DNA from: Siphonodentalium dalli
Lineage: Eukaryota > Mollusca > Scaphopoda > Gadilida > Siphonodentaliidae
Direction: 5' to 3'
Assembly: GCA_032622095.1 (NCBI GenBank)
Contig: CP136062.1
Span: forward strand, 134,369,282-134,433,281
Length of the DNA: 64,000 nt
Position numbers and translations under genes: made by a program
Notes under the pieces: generated by a model
Databases searched by the model: none
What the model saw: the letters and a program-made list of their open reading frames with translations, nothing else
Told to the model about the DNA's origin: nothing
Shown: positions 46,674-57,338 of the stretch, piece by piece
How the letters are laid out: each line of letters starts with the position of its first letter
Numbering within the stretch: position 1 is the stretch's first letter

Positions 46674-48705
46674 TCACACACTGTCAGGGTTCACATTCTC
46701 AGTCGTCTTTGGTTCAGCTTTAGAAGTAGCAGCGAACACCTCCTCATTCACTGATCCCGCCTGAGATGCAGGGGAATCATATTCCAACCCCTGGGACAAT
46801 GCGTAAAACTGAGATGTGCTCGGCCGCGATTTCATTGATGTAAACGAATATTTGTTCAATATGTCAGATGTCATACTTCCCCCAGACAAACGTGATTTCT
46901 GTTCGCTGAATCTGGGAAAATTGAGGTCACTCAAACCAGATTCTGACATAGCACTGTCAATTCTTGAGCCTGGACGATTTCGCTGTAGGTCCGAAGCATC
47001 AAACTCCCATTCAGAGAAGTTTGTTGCATTGAAAGACTGAGAATCTGCTCGCACATGTCCATATAATTGTCCGTCAAAGTCATCATCCCACTCGAATGTT
47101 TCAGCATCGAGTGACATGCTGTCAAATTGTGCGTCACTCGGAGTTGCATTCTCACTGGTACAATTTGAATTTGAATCAGTCCGAATTGAATTTGAATCTG
47201 AACTGACTTCTTGAATTGTGTCCAACTGTCTGTTCTCATTGCTTGGAGAAAACGTGTTTCCCGTCAACAGACCTTTAGACATGTATAATTGGTTGACGTC
47301 AAGACTCAAGTTCTTTCTGTCGAGCGTTGGACTTTGCTCAGCAGATCCACATCCGGAAGAATCCGCAGATCGTTTTTCACTGTCCAATACCTGAGTTGGA
47401 GTTTGATCTAGCATGTTAGCTATGTGAGCTCGCAGTTTACCAACGTCAAAGTCCATGTTTTTCTCCTGCTCTTCTGCTGAAGAATCAGTGTTTGTTTCCT
47501 CAGTTTGATCTGACTCAGTATCAGCAGAGATGAGGTCATCATTTTGCGAAGAATTACTTTGATAATCCTCCTTCGAGTTTAAAATACCTTGTTCTCCTTT
47601 TTCAGCAGAAGCTTTTTGAACTGAATCTGATATTTCTGTCCCAATATCTTTGGTTTGAGCAATTTTCGTGTTTGCTTTTTCCATGTTTTCAACATTCTGC
47701 TTTTCTACATCAATACTCTCATCGTCCTTTGAAGGAATATCATCAATTGAGATATGTACATCATTCTTTGGATTTAAATAAGAAGTCTGAATATTGGATA
47801 TCATTTGACAATTGTCTACATTTTCTGATTGCACTGATGGGTGACTTTTCTGAACTTCCTTATCACAATAATTTGGAATATGTTTTTTATTTTCCAACAC
47901 AACTTGACTTTTTGAGGTATGGAATGTCACAGGATTATTATCATAAATATCGTCAATAATCACAAATTTTGATCTGTTAGGATCATCCACTGATTCATTG
48001 CAAATGAGACTCTGCCCCAAATCGTGATTAATCATTTGTCCATCAAATGACAATTTACCTTTACACATGTTCCCTATACCTGGCATCATTTTTGATTTGT
48101 CCAGACTAAACGTCACGTTATCATAAGAGCTCATCTCCAGACTCTGTTTATCCTCACACATGGAATCAGAATCACTTTTAATACAGGTCCAACTATCCAA
48201 CTCAGTGTCAGAATTGGAAAACAATCTTCCAGCAACCATATTTGCAGAGAAACAGTCAGGACTTTCTCGAAAGCATGGATTTCGATTCGAAGTTATATGA
48301 AACTTTGTCTGCTTTGCTGCAAAAGGGTCACATGACAGAATGGGTGATGATGAGCCACTGTGTAAGGAGGTGTCGACGTTATGTGAGACAGTTTTGCAGA
48401 AAGCCGGTGTTATTGGACTAGCTGCTATGGAAGTCAGAACAGATGGAGAGATTTGTTCGACTACAATGGGACTAGATACTTCCATAGGGTTAAAACCAGA
48501 CTGCAAGTCACATGGTAACATATGATGCTGTCTAATATTAGTAACTTGGGCTACCTGTGCCTCGGGCGGTATCAGACAATTCCATTTCGTCTTGGACTCA
48601 TCTTCCTGCTGTTGTGCTGTTTCCAGATGGACTAGGAGCTTGTGAACTTCTTCAACAGTCGGTCGTTGGTTAATGTCCAGCCAGCAGAACTGCATCACTT
48701 CAAAC
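46674..48705 (-). CDS. LMTK: LMTK-like exon: kinase C-terminus and long acidic tail
   Basis: The acceptor is TTGCTAATTCAG (AG at 48707-48706). The first base completes a Leu codon split with the previous exon; then FEVMQFCWLDINQRPTVEEV and HKLLVHLE finish the kinase domain. About 640 residues of Ser/Asp/Glu-rich, probably disordered sequence follow, including TDSSAEEQEKNMDF, an acidic FEWDDDFDGQLYGHV patch and short SSG/CGSAEQSP motifs. TGA is at 46676-46674, giving the C-terminus NPDSV. Vertebrate LMTKs also carry most of their tail in one very large exon. A late donor (for example GAGAAT/GTGAAC near 46693) could bypass this stop, but none is strong. Confidence 0.88.
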
Positions 48706-51700
48706 CTGAATTAGCAAGCTTGGTTAACCTAGGATTCTCCTATTCAACTGTTTATGTCCGTGACACGGATTTGAGCATATATTAGCCTCGCCATTAGATG
48801 CCAAATACCTTGTTTGGACATATACAGTTTAATTGACAGAATTAGCAACATATTTCATTTATCCATCACACAAAACTAGTCATTTGCATAGAAAACGTGT
48901 CATTTTTAAAGTTTGTCATTCATATTTTCCATGACTCTCATACATTTATGTGTCCAAGGAAGCTAATAATTTTTGTTACGTGGGCAAACGGAAGTGCAGA
49001 ACAAAAGTAAAAGTTCTTCATTTCTTTGATATATGTTTGCTCTAACATTTCAAGTTTTTCACTTTTTGTAGAATTTCAGTGAATTAGGGAAGAGAAAAAT
49101 CATAATGACGTCATTTTGGCAGGTTGTGGTCGTTATCCCTAGTTACCTCAACAATTTGCATATATGAAGCTATGTTGACCAAATAAATAAATTAATGTTT
49201 ATCAAGCGGGCTTTGCATAGACAATGGAGGTAAAATGAAAGTATATTATGGAGTGGTCCATACTTCCTCACTAGTGACCTAGAGACGACAAGTATAGCAA
49301 CATTCTAAGAATTAATTTGTGCAAATATTCAGAAAATTAGTTCAACAAACAACCTTTGTCTGTTTGTTGGACTTATAAGTTAAACATCTTTAAAAATTAA
49401 TCAATAGGAATCAAGTAAATATTTGTTAGCAACATCAATCGAACAACAAGTTAAGATGACAATTTTACATCCCTTAAAACCACTAAAAAATATAAAATTA
49501 TTATCCAAGACGTGAAGATGCATCTACATACTGATGATTCATTGAATTGAAACCAATTCACAAGTATGGATAAAAATTCAACATTTACAGATAAACAAAG
49601 ACCAATTAAATCTTGCACAGATGTTTTAAAAAGCAATTTGGATTTCAAACCTTCATAATTTCATTGAGATTCTATAACTCTTGCAGAGTAATCTGATTGG
49701 ATAGAGTAATGGAATGTGGACCTTATGCATATAATTCAGGATACTTCCCTCATTCTCTAAAGACAGTGATGGTATAATTAATAATAATAACAACTCACAA
49801 TTTTCTATTATCCATATTATCCGCAAACGGAGGAGACAACTTTGACAGTCTTTTTTCAATGACTTTGTGGATTACTTCCTCGTCATTCATATCTTTATAT
49901 GGTTTGTCTGAAAATGCCATCACCTCCCACAGTGCAACACCGAAAGACCTGAAGTAAGGAAAACAATCTTTGTATGAATTTTAAACAGTTAACAGTTAGG
50001 TCATTGTAATAAGGACAAATAAATGAAAATTCCAAGTTACCATGAACCTCTGTCGTCCTGTAATTTCTTTTAAAAACTTTCTTTTTTTACTTGAGCATGT
50101 TTTCCAGATTTTGAGATATAAAAAAATTAACATCCTTCCCTCATCTCAAAATTGAGATCTAATTGCCTTACAATATTCTATTTAATGGCCTAATGCACAA
50201 TATTTGTTAACTGGTTTATCTCTTAAAGGCCAACTTAATTTTCGAATGCCTAGATTACATTATACACAACATATACCATATTATATACCAGCTGTAAGAG
50301 GAACCAAAGATATATATATATATATATATATTCCATCAGAATACAGCACAGCTGTGACCTAGGAGTGTCCACCAAGTGTTAGGAATTCTCAGATTCACCC
50401 CAAGACTTCCCCCATTATTTACCCCAGAATGCATCATAATGCACAACTAAGAGATAGAGTTATTCCTCTTCAACAGAGTCTAATAAACTGGCAGTACAGA
50501 CCAGACTGAAATGTAACCTGCAGGTCTGGAACCGTATATTCAAATGCCACTACCTGTGTCTTCCATTACTACTTTATGAAGATAATTCAAACATGAATTT
50601 ATTTTTAAAGGCCCATTTAATTTTTGAACCCCCCAGATCATATATATAAAATATATGCCATATTATATACCATTTGAAAGAGGAAACTCCAAAACATTGT
50701 ATTATCAACTTATCTGGTTAAATAAACTGAGCTTGTTGTTTTTGTTGAGTTACCGACATGTTTTTTGCTTAAGTTTCATCTGTTTTGTAGTGCAAAGTTT
50801 ATTATTTTCAATGGAGGGGGAATAACTCTATATCTTAAAGATAGAGTTATTCCCCTTCCATTGAAATTACATTTTTAATTTTGCATTCTGGTAGCCATAA
50901 CGGGGTGAATCTTTCTAGGATTTCAGCTGTTTTATTTTTCTCTGTGGGCATCTTCTGAGACACAGACATTACAAATGGCGACAAATTATAGTATTTTAAT
51001 CATATTTTATGGCATAGATTGTTATTAAAACCATATATCAAGGCACTATAAAATTAAGTGGGCTTTTAACCCTTTGGCGAGTAGAACGACATATATGTCG
51101 TCTATCGGTTGAGGAGTAGAACGACATATATGTCGTTTCAGGAAGTGTTATTTTATGTAGACATAACTTCAATAAATCATCGGATTTATAAATGATTTGT
51201 ATAGGAGTTATTTTGATTAATATAATGTCCCAAATGTATAAGTTCAATCGATTATGATAACACCAGTTAAAAAAATGCACATAAATTAAAACAGATTATT
51301 GTATATGACGTTACAGATACTCTCCAAAGGGTTAAAGGAATGATATTTACTGGATTAAGAAAATATTAGTAACCTCACCATATATTTCCTGCTTTTGAGA
51401 AATTCTCTGCTGTCCACACACTGTCTGCCTGCACTAACGATTCTGGTGCCATCCATCGAACAGGAAGCATGTCTCGACCAGTGTCATAATAGTCTTCCTG
51501 TAAGTGGCATAAACGGAAAATAGCATTATACAATAGTGTATTGTTGTTCTATGCCTTACGAGTTATTACTTTTCAGTCATCTGCATCTATATTTAATTTC
51601 AGTTAATCAAAGACATGTATTAATAAATAAGGATCAGAGACATGGTGAAATTTAATTTAAGTGGAAAATTATAGACTGAGATAGATGTTCATTATGTTTT

Positions 51701-54700
51701 TGATTTTTCAATGAATATTTAGAGTAACATGTCTGCATTTCAAACAATTAGTTTAATATTTTCCTACAGTTGATAAAATAATCTTCAGTAAATAAACCAA
51801 GAGTTGCTTTATGTATCAAAGATTTTTCCTTATCAGCTCATCATTAGTTTTATTACCTTGTATGTGTAGTCAGCTAAGCCATAATCACCAACTTTGACTG
51901 TAAAATCTGGGAAGACTATACAATTTCTCGCAGCAAAATCACTGAAAATGACAGGATTAACCCTTATATGATGGGAGCTGTGTTGGTGCATCATTAAAGA
52001 TTCTGTGCCAGTGCATTCTCTTATATATGGGAGTCTCCCATAAGGAGCCTAGCATTTATAATATAATGCACTGGCTAACAAGGTCAAGGTAAATATTGTT
52101 AGGCCAATGTATTCTCTTATATATGCGAGGCTCCCTATATAAGAGAATGCAGTGGCACAGGTTTTCGCAAAATATCATGAAGCTCCAGTCATGGAAGGGT
52201 TAAAGTTGTAATATTTCTTCACGATTTCCAGTAAGGACAACATTTTACTTCAAAATCTAATTGTATATCACTGTTAGCTTTGTCCAACGTAAATAACAAA
52301 TTGTCGTAAAACTTTGAGACTGAATATGTCATATGCACACACATTTATGTATTATGACAGGTTCTACCACAAAACAAGCCATTGGTACCAGCAAGATAAA
52401 AACTGGCAAATATTTTGAGATGATAAAGCAGTGTCATAATAACATTACTCAAATTTAAATGGCTCAATATGTGCAGCATTGCTTGCTGGTGAAATCCTTT
52501 CCAAAAGTTTATGGGCATTAGTTTTAGACCTTGGTGACATGCTCTCTGAAATCATGAAATACAGTAATGCCCTAAATAATCGACTTCTTAAACACAGCAG
52601 AATTATGGGTAATTTTTCAGGATTTAGTCGGAAATATGGCGTGTTGCTATTCATCGGAAAGCTCTCACTGAGAGCTTTCTGATGAATGGCAACAAGCCAT
52701 ATTTCCGACTAAATCCTGAAAAATTACCCATAATTCTGCTGTGGGTAAGGAGTCGATTATATAGGGCATTACTGTAGTCTGTAGGTCTGTTTTGCATAGT
52801 ATTAACAGAAGTTTTAATAGTAATCTTCAAATTTAACCCTTTATTGATTGGATACTCGCAGAAAAGTAGTCCACTTGGGGAATGCTCACAAAAACAAAAA
52901 ATTAAATTGAGTAGTGTTCAGCACATGGGTGGGAACAGAATTAACTTTCTCCTCAGAAAATCTTCTTAAAGGATGGGATATAGTTGTGAAATCATGGTGG
53001 AAAAGTGTTAAAAATTGGCGCACATGGAACTTCTATTATTATTGGAGAATCTGAAGAACTGTTCATTTTATCTGTGATTTTAGTCACAAATTGCAAAGTT
53101 TCATCACTGAACGCTGCCCAAAGAAGGTGTGCCTGTACATAGCAGTTGGTTATTACAGCCCAACTCGGCTGGCTAGGATTAACAGACTAATTAGTACTCA
53201 CATCCAATGCAATGCATGATTGACAATGTATACGACCAATCAACTATGTTTATTGAACTCAAGATGTAAACTACCACTCAAGCTGAAAACACTTTGTAAC
53301 ATTGCTATTCTCAGTTTGTGTACCACAGCAGATACAAATGGATTTGTCAAGTAGGGACACCACAGAAAGCACGGTAAGCAGGGGGGGGGGGGGGGGGCGC
53401 CTTCATTGTAACTGGACAAAATACAAATCACACATTGAGGTATTGGTCAAGAAATATACATCTTCGAAATTTGCATGTCCATCCAGGACCAAAAAATATA
53501 ACATTGTCGAATTGAGCATGCCTGATGGTCTACTAAAGTTAGGACTCCTAAACAATCGTTCAATTTCCAACAAAGCATACAAGATCCACTCCTTGGCTTC
53601 ACAGTGCACAACAACATTGATGTTCTAGCTCTCACTGAGACAAGGTTCAATCATGATGACTCGGCTCACAAATCTCTTCTAAAGGCAGGGTTCCACTAGG
53701 GGTCGTGGAATGGAACCGGTAGCTGCTAAGGGGGGAAATCCAGTAAATAATTTCAATGTAGGAACACCGATTTATCTACATGTACTTTTGCCATATAGGT
53801 CTATAATCTAGAAGTGTAAGATATTGTAATTGGCAGATCGCTTTACCTGCATATATTTTCTACCAAAGTTGTCAAGCTATCAAACCCTCTAACTTCAAAA
53901 GCAATAGAATTTATTGTGATCATAAAAACATACAATGGAGTCTATCTGGGGACCTCATTCTGCAAAATGACAGGCACACTAAACTCAGGCTGGGCTAGCA
54001 ACATAATAGCAGTACTTACTGATGAACATAGTTGTGTCTGTGAAGACATGAAAGACCAGCGGCCATATCAATACTGAACTTTAGAAGAGTTTTCCTCTCA
54101 AATAATTCTGCCCTGTTACTCCCTTGTGACAACAAATAATGCTTGAGATCCCCCTGTAAACAAAAGAGATCAGCATGTTGAAAGAAAAATTAACAAAAAT
54201 AAATTGAGAGACGTCAAAATATATTTTGATTAATTGATTGACATATTTCAATAGAATGAGAGCTCATTTTATAGAGAATTAATGATATTCTTAGTTAGTT
54301 AGTAGTTACAGTACTTACATTACAGTAGGATTCAATCAACAATTAAATACACTTATAAATTTGTTCCATCATTTAACCCTTTCTATACTAAATACTCATT
54401 GACGATTAGTCCCTTAGGTAATGTTCAGATGATAAGTTCAACAGATAGTTTTATTGTCATTTGTTGAACTTATTATCTGAACATTTCCCACCAATGAATA
54501 TGAAATCTTCTGCACTTATATTATTTTTTCCAACGTCTGCTCATTTTACCTCATAACCCTTCCAAATGAATATTAAACTATTCCAATGTAAACTTTTATA
54601 GCCGATGGGAGAATCTTTGTAGTATAGAAAGGGTTAACTCTTTGGGCACCGCCGCCGATAAATCTCATCGCCCAACATCATGAACATTCACCATTTTCAC

Positions 54701-56628
54701 TCTATTCCTTTCCTGCAGTTTGTTCTATTCATTTTTGAAACAATAATACCAATGACAATGAATACTCAGCTACAGTAATGCCCGAATTAATCAACTCCTT
54801 AACCACAGCAGAATTATGGGTAACTTTTCAGGATTTAGTCGGAAATATGGCTTGTTGCCCTTCATCGGAAAGCTCTCGGGGAGTCGATTAATTAGGGCAT
54901 TACTGTAATTGTTTAATTGAAACTGGTTTAGTGATATTATATATTTATAAAATATATATCATTATGGCAATGATGCAGTTAGAGCCTGTAGTGTGACTTA
55001 TCACAGCGTCCACAAAAGACAATTTTATGACAATCTTCAACCTAGGTGACAACTGATGAAGGAATCGAGCAAATTTATTTTGACTTTTAATTAAACTTGG
55101 ACAACCTGTAGTTGTGAAAATAACTCTGACGACCGTAAATACAACGATCACGTTTTGACAAAAGCATTGAATCAATTAACGAGAATTAAAGTATTGAAGC
55201 ATATATAAGTCTACGGATGACCAGATCATTTACCAATACGGCTCAGGTGTCGATATTAAAAATTACTTTAACATGGTACTCATGCAATTCATGAGTATTC
55301 CGGGGTTGTGTATTGACATAATAAATGTACTGACATTGACAAAAATGGCGACAGAACCACTTACTTTGACTACACATACTATTCAACTGGATATTTTATC
55401 TATGAAATCAACAGGTGTGGTGAACTTAGAAATCATCAGCCATGGCTAAAAAATGGTAGTCACCTAATGCTTTAACCCTTTGATAACTAAATAGCATTGA
55501 TGACTCCTTGACATAACAAGTTCAACAAACAATCCAAGGTAATTTATTCAACTTATCATCTGAACATTTCTTCCAAATTACTAAATAGAAATCCCATGTC
55601 TCCTGCCTTATATTATTAAATCACCACTCCAAATAATTAATAGACAATTCCAATGTATACATGTATAACTGAATAACGGCTTCAGTAATGAAAGGGTTGA
55701 TAATTTCGTAATTTTATCTAAATTAACACCAAGCCTCTGGGCAATTTACTTTGTGTCATTGTCCGGGAGCCAGCCTTCGATAATGTTATATTATTATATT
55801 AGGGTGAGATGGTTACAATTCTTGAGCTGCAATTTTCTGGATGCACATTCAAGATTTTGAAGTACTGTTTACCATACCTTTATATTTCCAGCTCTACCAT
55901 TTAAATTGATGGAATTGACTTGGGAGTAGTGACGAGGTTGCTGTCTTTGTCAGTGTCAATACATGTACGTAGTACCGACATGTTAGCTTTAGCTAGGTAT
56001 TTGGATTCGGCATAGCAACTTTAATTTGTGGCTCTGTGCCTACCGCAGACCTGCATGCATTAAATTTGTCACTGCTTTTGTCAACGTGTGATTATTGCAT
56101 ATACTAGTTATTTTTTTTAACTAAGATTGTCCAAATCTGAATCATAACAAACGTGTTTGATGGCTTCATCAATGGTCAGCATTGCATTCATCAAATTGTT
56201 CTGTGATGTGATACTGCAGGTTGTAACCGTATCTTTCACATAATGTAATATATTTTTTCTTTTGAAGGCAAGTTTAAATCATGTCAATGTGCTAATGATT
56301 TCAATATGTTTATTATTTCTTGAAATGGGAAGGAGAAAATATTAAATAAGAATATGACCAAACATAATAATGGGTGACAAGATATATCATCATTGGCAGT
56401 CAATATCATGATATCATCATCGCCGTTGCCTGGAGAGTTATGTTGGAAACCTCTGCATGCACATTCTCTTCATTTTTCAGACTGAATTTCATTCAGATCA
56501 TGCAAGATGTATAAACTAGGCTTGAATATATTATTCTTACCAGAGGTGAAAATTCCAGAAGAGCAATAAGTGGAGCCATGTCAGAGCACTGTCCAAGCAA
56601 GGGTAGAACATTAGTATGTGAAAGCTCT
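46674..56628 (-). CDS. LMTK: Lemur tyrosine kinase (LMTK)-like gene, six exons, 5' end missing
   Basis: Exons 56628-56541, 54153-54020, 51941-51857, 51497-51379, 49948-49799 and 48705-46674 join with consistent phases and GT-AG introns to give about 870 residues. The joined frame covers the kinase domain from alphaC-beta4 (ELSHTNVLPLLGQC) through the catalytic loop (VHHDFAARN), DYG, the APE motif and SFGVALWEV to FEVMQFCWLDINQRPTVEEV, then a long acidic tail. LMTKs are membrane-anchored kinases with a DYG instead of DFG and a long C-terminal region; they act on endosomes and in neurons. The signal/TM region and the N-lobe with the glycine loop and VAVK lysine are absent, so catalytic competence cannot be judged. 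The 100-N gap lies 450 bp upstream. Introns hold many MITEs and a LINE fragment. Confidence 0.88.
48710..49795. other. LMTK-like intron
   Basis: Intron between the tail exon and the SFGVALWEV exon. No mobile element is recognised inside. Confidence 0.6.
49799..49948 (-). CDS. LMTK: LMTK-like exon: kinase subdomain IX-X
   Basis: 150 nt between acceptor TTACTTCAG (AG at 49950-49949) and donor TT/GTGAGT (GT at 49798-49797). It encodes SFGVALWEVMAFSDKPYKDM, then NDEEVIHKVIEKRLSKLSPP and FADNMDNRKL. The SLGVT(L/I)WELF...PY..LSDEEVL pattern is diagnostic of LMTKs. The first G completes the Trp codon of GNIW from the previous exon. Confidence 0.9.
50225..50700. repeat. Intronic direct repeats and (TA)n
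   Basis: Two diverged copies start AAAGGCC(A/C)A(C/T)TTAATTTT(C/T)GAA (50225 and 50609) and include CCATATTATATACCA, then AGAGGAA. A (TA)10 run follows the first copy at about 50311-50331. Both lie in an LMTK-like intron. Confidence 0.6.
50806..50866. repeat. 61-bp hairpin in an LMTK-like intron
   Basis: 26-bp arms (TTTCAATGGAGGGGGAATAA onward and its complement) have one mismatch and a 9-nt loop. It sits between the exons at 49948 and 51379 and is close to perfect, unlike the surrounding diverged sequence. Confidence 0.85.
51070..51331. mobile_element. TTAA-flanked MITE with ACGACATATATGTCGT palindromes
   Basis: TTAA on both sides (51066-51069, 51332-51335). Ends are CCCTTTGGCGAGTA and, from the right, CCCTTTGGAGAGTA. 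Just inside the left end, AACGACATATATGTCGT occurs twice (about 51087-51103 and 51119-51136). TTAA plus CCCTTTG ends suggest a piggyBac-like origin. It lies 44 bp downstream of the GNIW exon's donor, inside the intron. Confidence 0.85.
51379..51497 (-). CDS. LMTK: LMTK-like exon: activation segment and APE motif
   Basis: 119 nt between acceptor CCACTTACAG (AG at 51499-51498) and donor ATG/GTGAGG (GT at 51378-51377). It encodes EDYYDTGRDMLPVRWMAPES, then LVQADSVWTAENFSKAGNI. EDYY..T......P.RW.APE is the LMTK activation-segment pattern. The final TG is completed to Trp by the next exon. Confidence 0.9.
51857..51941 (-). CDS. LMTK: LMTK-like exon: catalytic loop end and DYG
   Basis: 85 nt, from acceptor GTCATTTTCAG (AG at 51943-51942) to donor AAG/GTAATA (GT at 51856-51855). 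It encodes DFAARNCIVFPDFTVKVGDY followed by GLADYTYK. DYG replaces DFG, as in the LMTK family. A TTAA MITE starts only 19 nt upstream of the exon in the intron. Confidence 0.92.
51961..52199 (+). mobile_element. TTAA double-hairpin MITE, copy F, abutting a splice acceptor
   Basis: TTAA on both sides (51957-51960, 52200-52203). The first hairpin is complete but mutated; the second has lost most of one arm. In LMTK orientation the MITE ends 19 nt before the exon 51941-51857, and the remaining intron end is TTAATCCTGTCATTTTCAG. Confidence 0.88.
52562..52774. mobile_element. TA-flanked palindromic MITE, copy 3
   Basis: TA at 52560-52561 and 52775-52776. A full-length hairpin of 213 bp with the same arms as copy 1 (TTATGGGTAATTTTTCAGGA and complement). 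It lies in an LMTK-like intron. Confidence 0.87.
53533..53695 (+). pseudogene. LINE apurinic endonuclease fragment, antisense in LMTK-like intron
   Basis: The plus-strand frame reads LKLGLLNNRSISNKAYKIHS. After a frameshift it continues NIDVLALTETRFNHDDSAHK. The pattern LK...LN.RSI.NK followed by DVLALTET is the start of the EEP endonuclease of non-LTR retrotransposons (CR1/L2/Jockey-type). Only this N-terminal slice remains, with one frameshift, so it is dead. It is preceded at about 53382 by a G run. Confidence 0.75.
53943..53982. repeat. Fragment of the 41089-41333 palindrome family
   Basis: About 40 bp match one tip of the 245-bp palindrome (CTGGGGACCTCATTCTGCA, then ATGACAGGCACACTA). 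It lies 38 bp from the donor of the LMTK-like exon 54153-54020, on the intron side. Confidence 0.7.
54020..54153 (-). CDS. LMTK: LMTK-like exon: alphaD-alphaE and HHD
   Basis: 134 nt from acceptor TTGTTTACAG (AG at 54155-54154) to donor CA/GTAAGT (GT at 54019-54018). It encodes GDLKHYLLSQGSNRAELFER, then KTLLKFSIDMAAGLSCLHRH and NYVH. With the next exon it makes VHHDFAARN, where the usual HRD arginine is histidine. LMTKs typically have HSD here. Confidence 0.92.
54377..54633. mobile_element. TTAA-flanked MITE, family 2, copy 1
   Basis: TTAA at 54373-54376 and 54634-54637. Perfect terminal inverted repeat CCCTTTCTATACTA. Inside is a second inverted pair, GTTCAGATGATAAGTTCAAC and its near complement. 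It lies in an LMTK-like intron. Confidence 0.87.
54773..54905. mobile_element. TA-flanked palindromic MITE, copy 4 (internally deleted)
   Basis: TA at 54771-54772 and 54906-54907. The left arm is complete; the right arm is reduced to GGAGTCGATTAATTAGGGCA, then TTACTG. It is the same type of internal deletion as copy 2 but with a different breakpoint. Confidence 0.84.
55476..55696. mobile_element. TTAA-flanked MITE, family 2, copy 2 (diverged)
   Basis: Left TTAA at 55472-55475; the right side is TTGA. It shares AAGTTCAACAAACAATC and TTCAACTTATCATCTGAACA with copy 1, and the CCCTTT ends are recognisable. It lies in an LMTK-like intron. Confidence 0.7.
56541..56628 (-). CDS. LMTK: LMTK-like exon: end of alphaC to hinge (most 5' exon found)
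   Basis: About 88 nt from acceptor CATTTTTAG (AG at 56630-56629) to donor CTG/GTAAGA (GT at 56540-56539). It encodes ELSHTNVLPLLGQCSDMAPL followed by IALLEFSPL. This matches the LMTK pattern L.H.N.LQCLGQC....P.LL..EFC.LGDLK continuing into the next exon. The exact acceptor could shift by two bases within AGAG, but only this frame joins. The preceding N-lobe exon was not found between here and the gap. Confidence 0.88.
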
Positions 56629-57078
56629 CTAAAAATGAAGAAAAACAAAGTAAGCAGTTATTTAATGGTGCAACATTTAAAAGTACTTGAAAACTCTTGG
56701 ATGTGTTCAAATGGTGAATTTGGGATTTATTGTCATTTTAGCTACATGGCGTTAAGTTTCACTGGTGGATGAAAGACCGCACAAAACCACGCAAAGGGTT
56801 AATTTCACTTGAAAATCACTGAATATAGAAACCCCAACCATCAAAATAGTCGCCACAAAGACAGTGGATTTTCATGTCCACTGCCCAATTGAAAGCCCTG
56901 TTTGTTTGATTCACTGACATATTCAAAGTCCCTGATGATCAGCATGAAAGATAAATGTCTAATAAAATGCAATACCAGTCTTAGTACTGTCTTACGCAAT
57001 CATAAAACTTGTAATAATTAATTTAAACTGCCCAAATTCTGGAAGTGCTCTGTAAATAGAAATGTCAACAATAGCCAC

Positions 57079-57178
57079 NNNNNNNNNNNNNNNNNNNNNN
57101 NNNNNNNNNNNNNNNNNNNNNNNNNNNNNNNNNNNNNNNNNNNNNNNNNNNNNNNNNNNNNNNNNNNNNNNNNNNNNN
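57079..57178. other. Assembly gap of 100 Ns
   Basis: A run of exactly 100 N, the usual placeholder for a gap of unknown length. The missing LMTK N-lobe exon could be here. Confidence 0.98.
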
Positions 57179-57234
57179 AACTAATAGAAAATGGGAGATG
57201 ATTTTGCATATTTATACATATGGAATTTTTCCAG

Positions 57235-57338
57235 GTGGCACAAAAATAAAACGGGATGCGTACAAATTTAGCAAAATGAATAAAATGAAAACCGTCGGGA
57301 GCTCCGAAATAGGGGCGGACGGGTCACCGGAAACACAG
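57235..57338 (+). other. Possible orphan exon next to the gap
   Basis: On the plus strand, an acceptor-like TTTTTCCAG (AG at 57233-57234) is followed by an open frame, GTKIKRDAYKFSKMNKMKTV then GSSEIGADGSPETQ. A donor-like CAG/GTATAT follows at 57339. Its composition is more GC-rich and codon-like than the surroundings. I recognise no family, and with one side unsequenced it may be part of a mobile element. Confidence 0.3.

Noticed and set aside
46816-48525. ORFs on both strands overlapping the LMTK tail exon
   Set aside because: Shadows of the real minus-strand frame.
57018-57078. Acceptor-like TTCTATTTACAG on the minus strand as the missing LMTK exon
   Set aside because: The frames that follow do not resemble the LMTK N-lobe and the putative exon has no glycine loop or VAVK.
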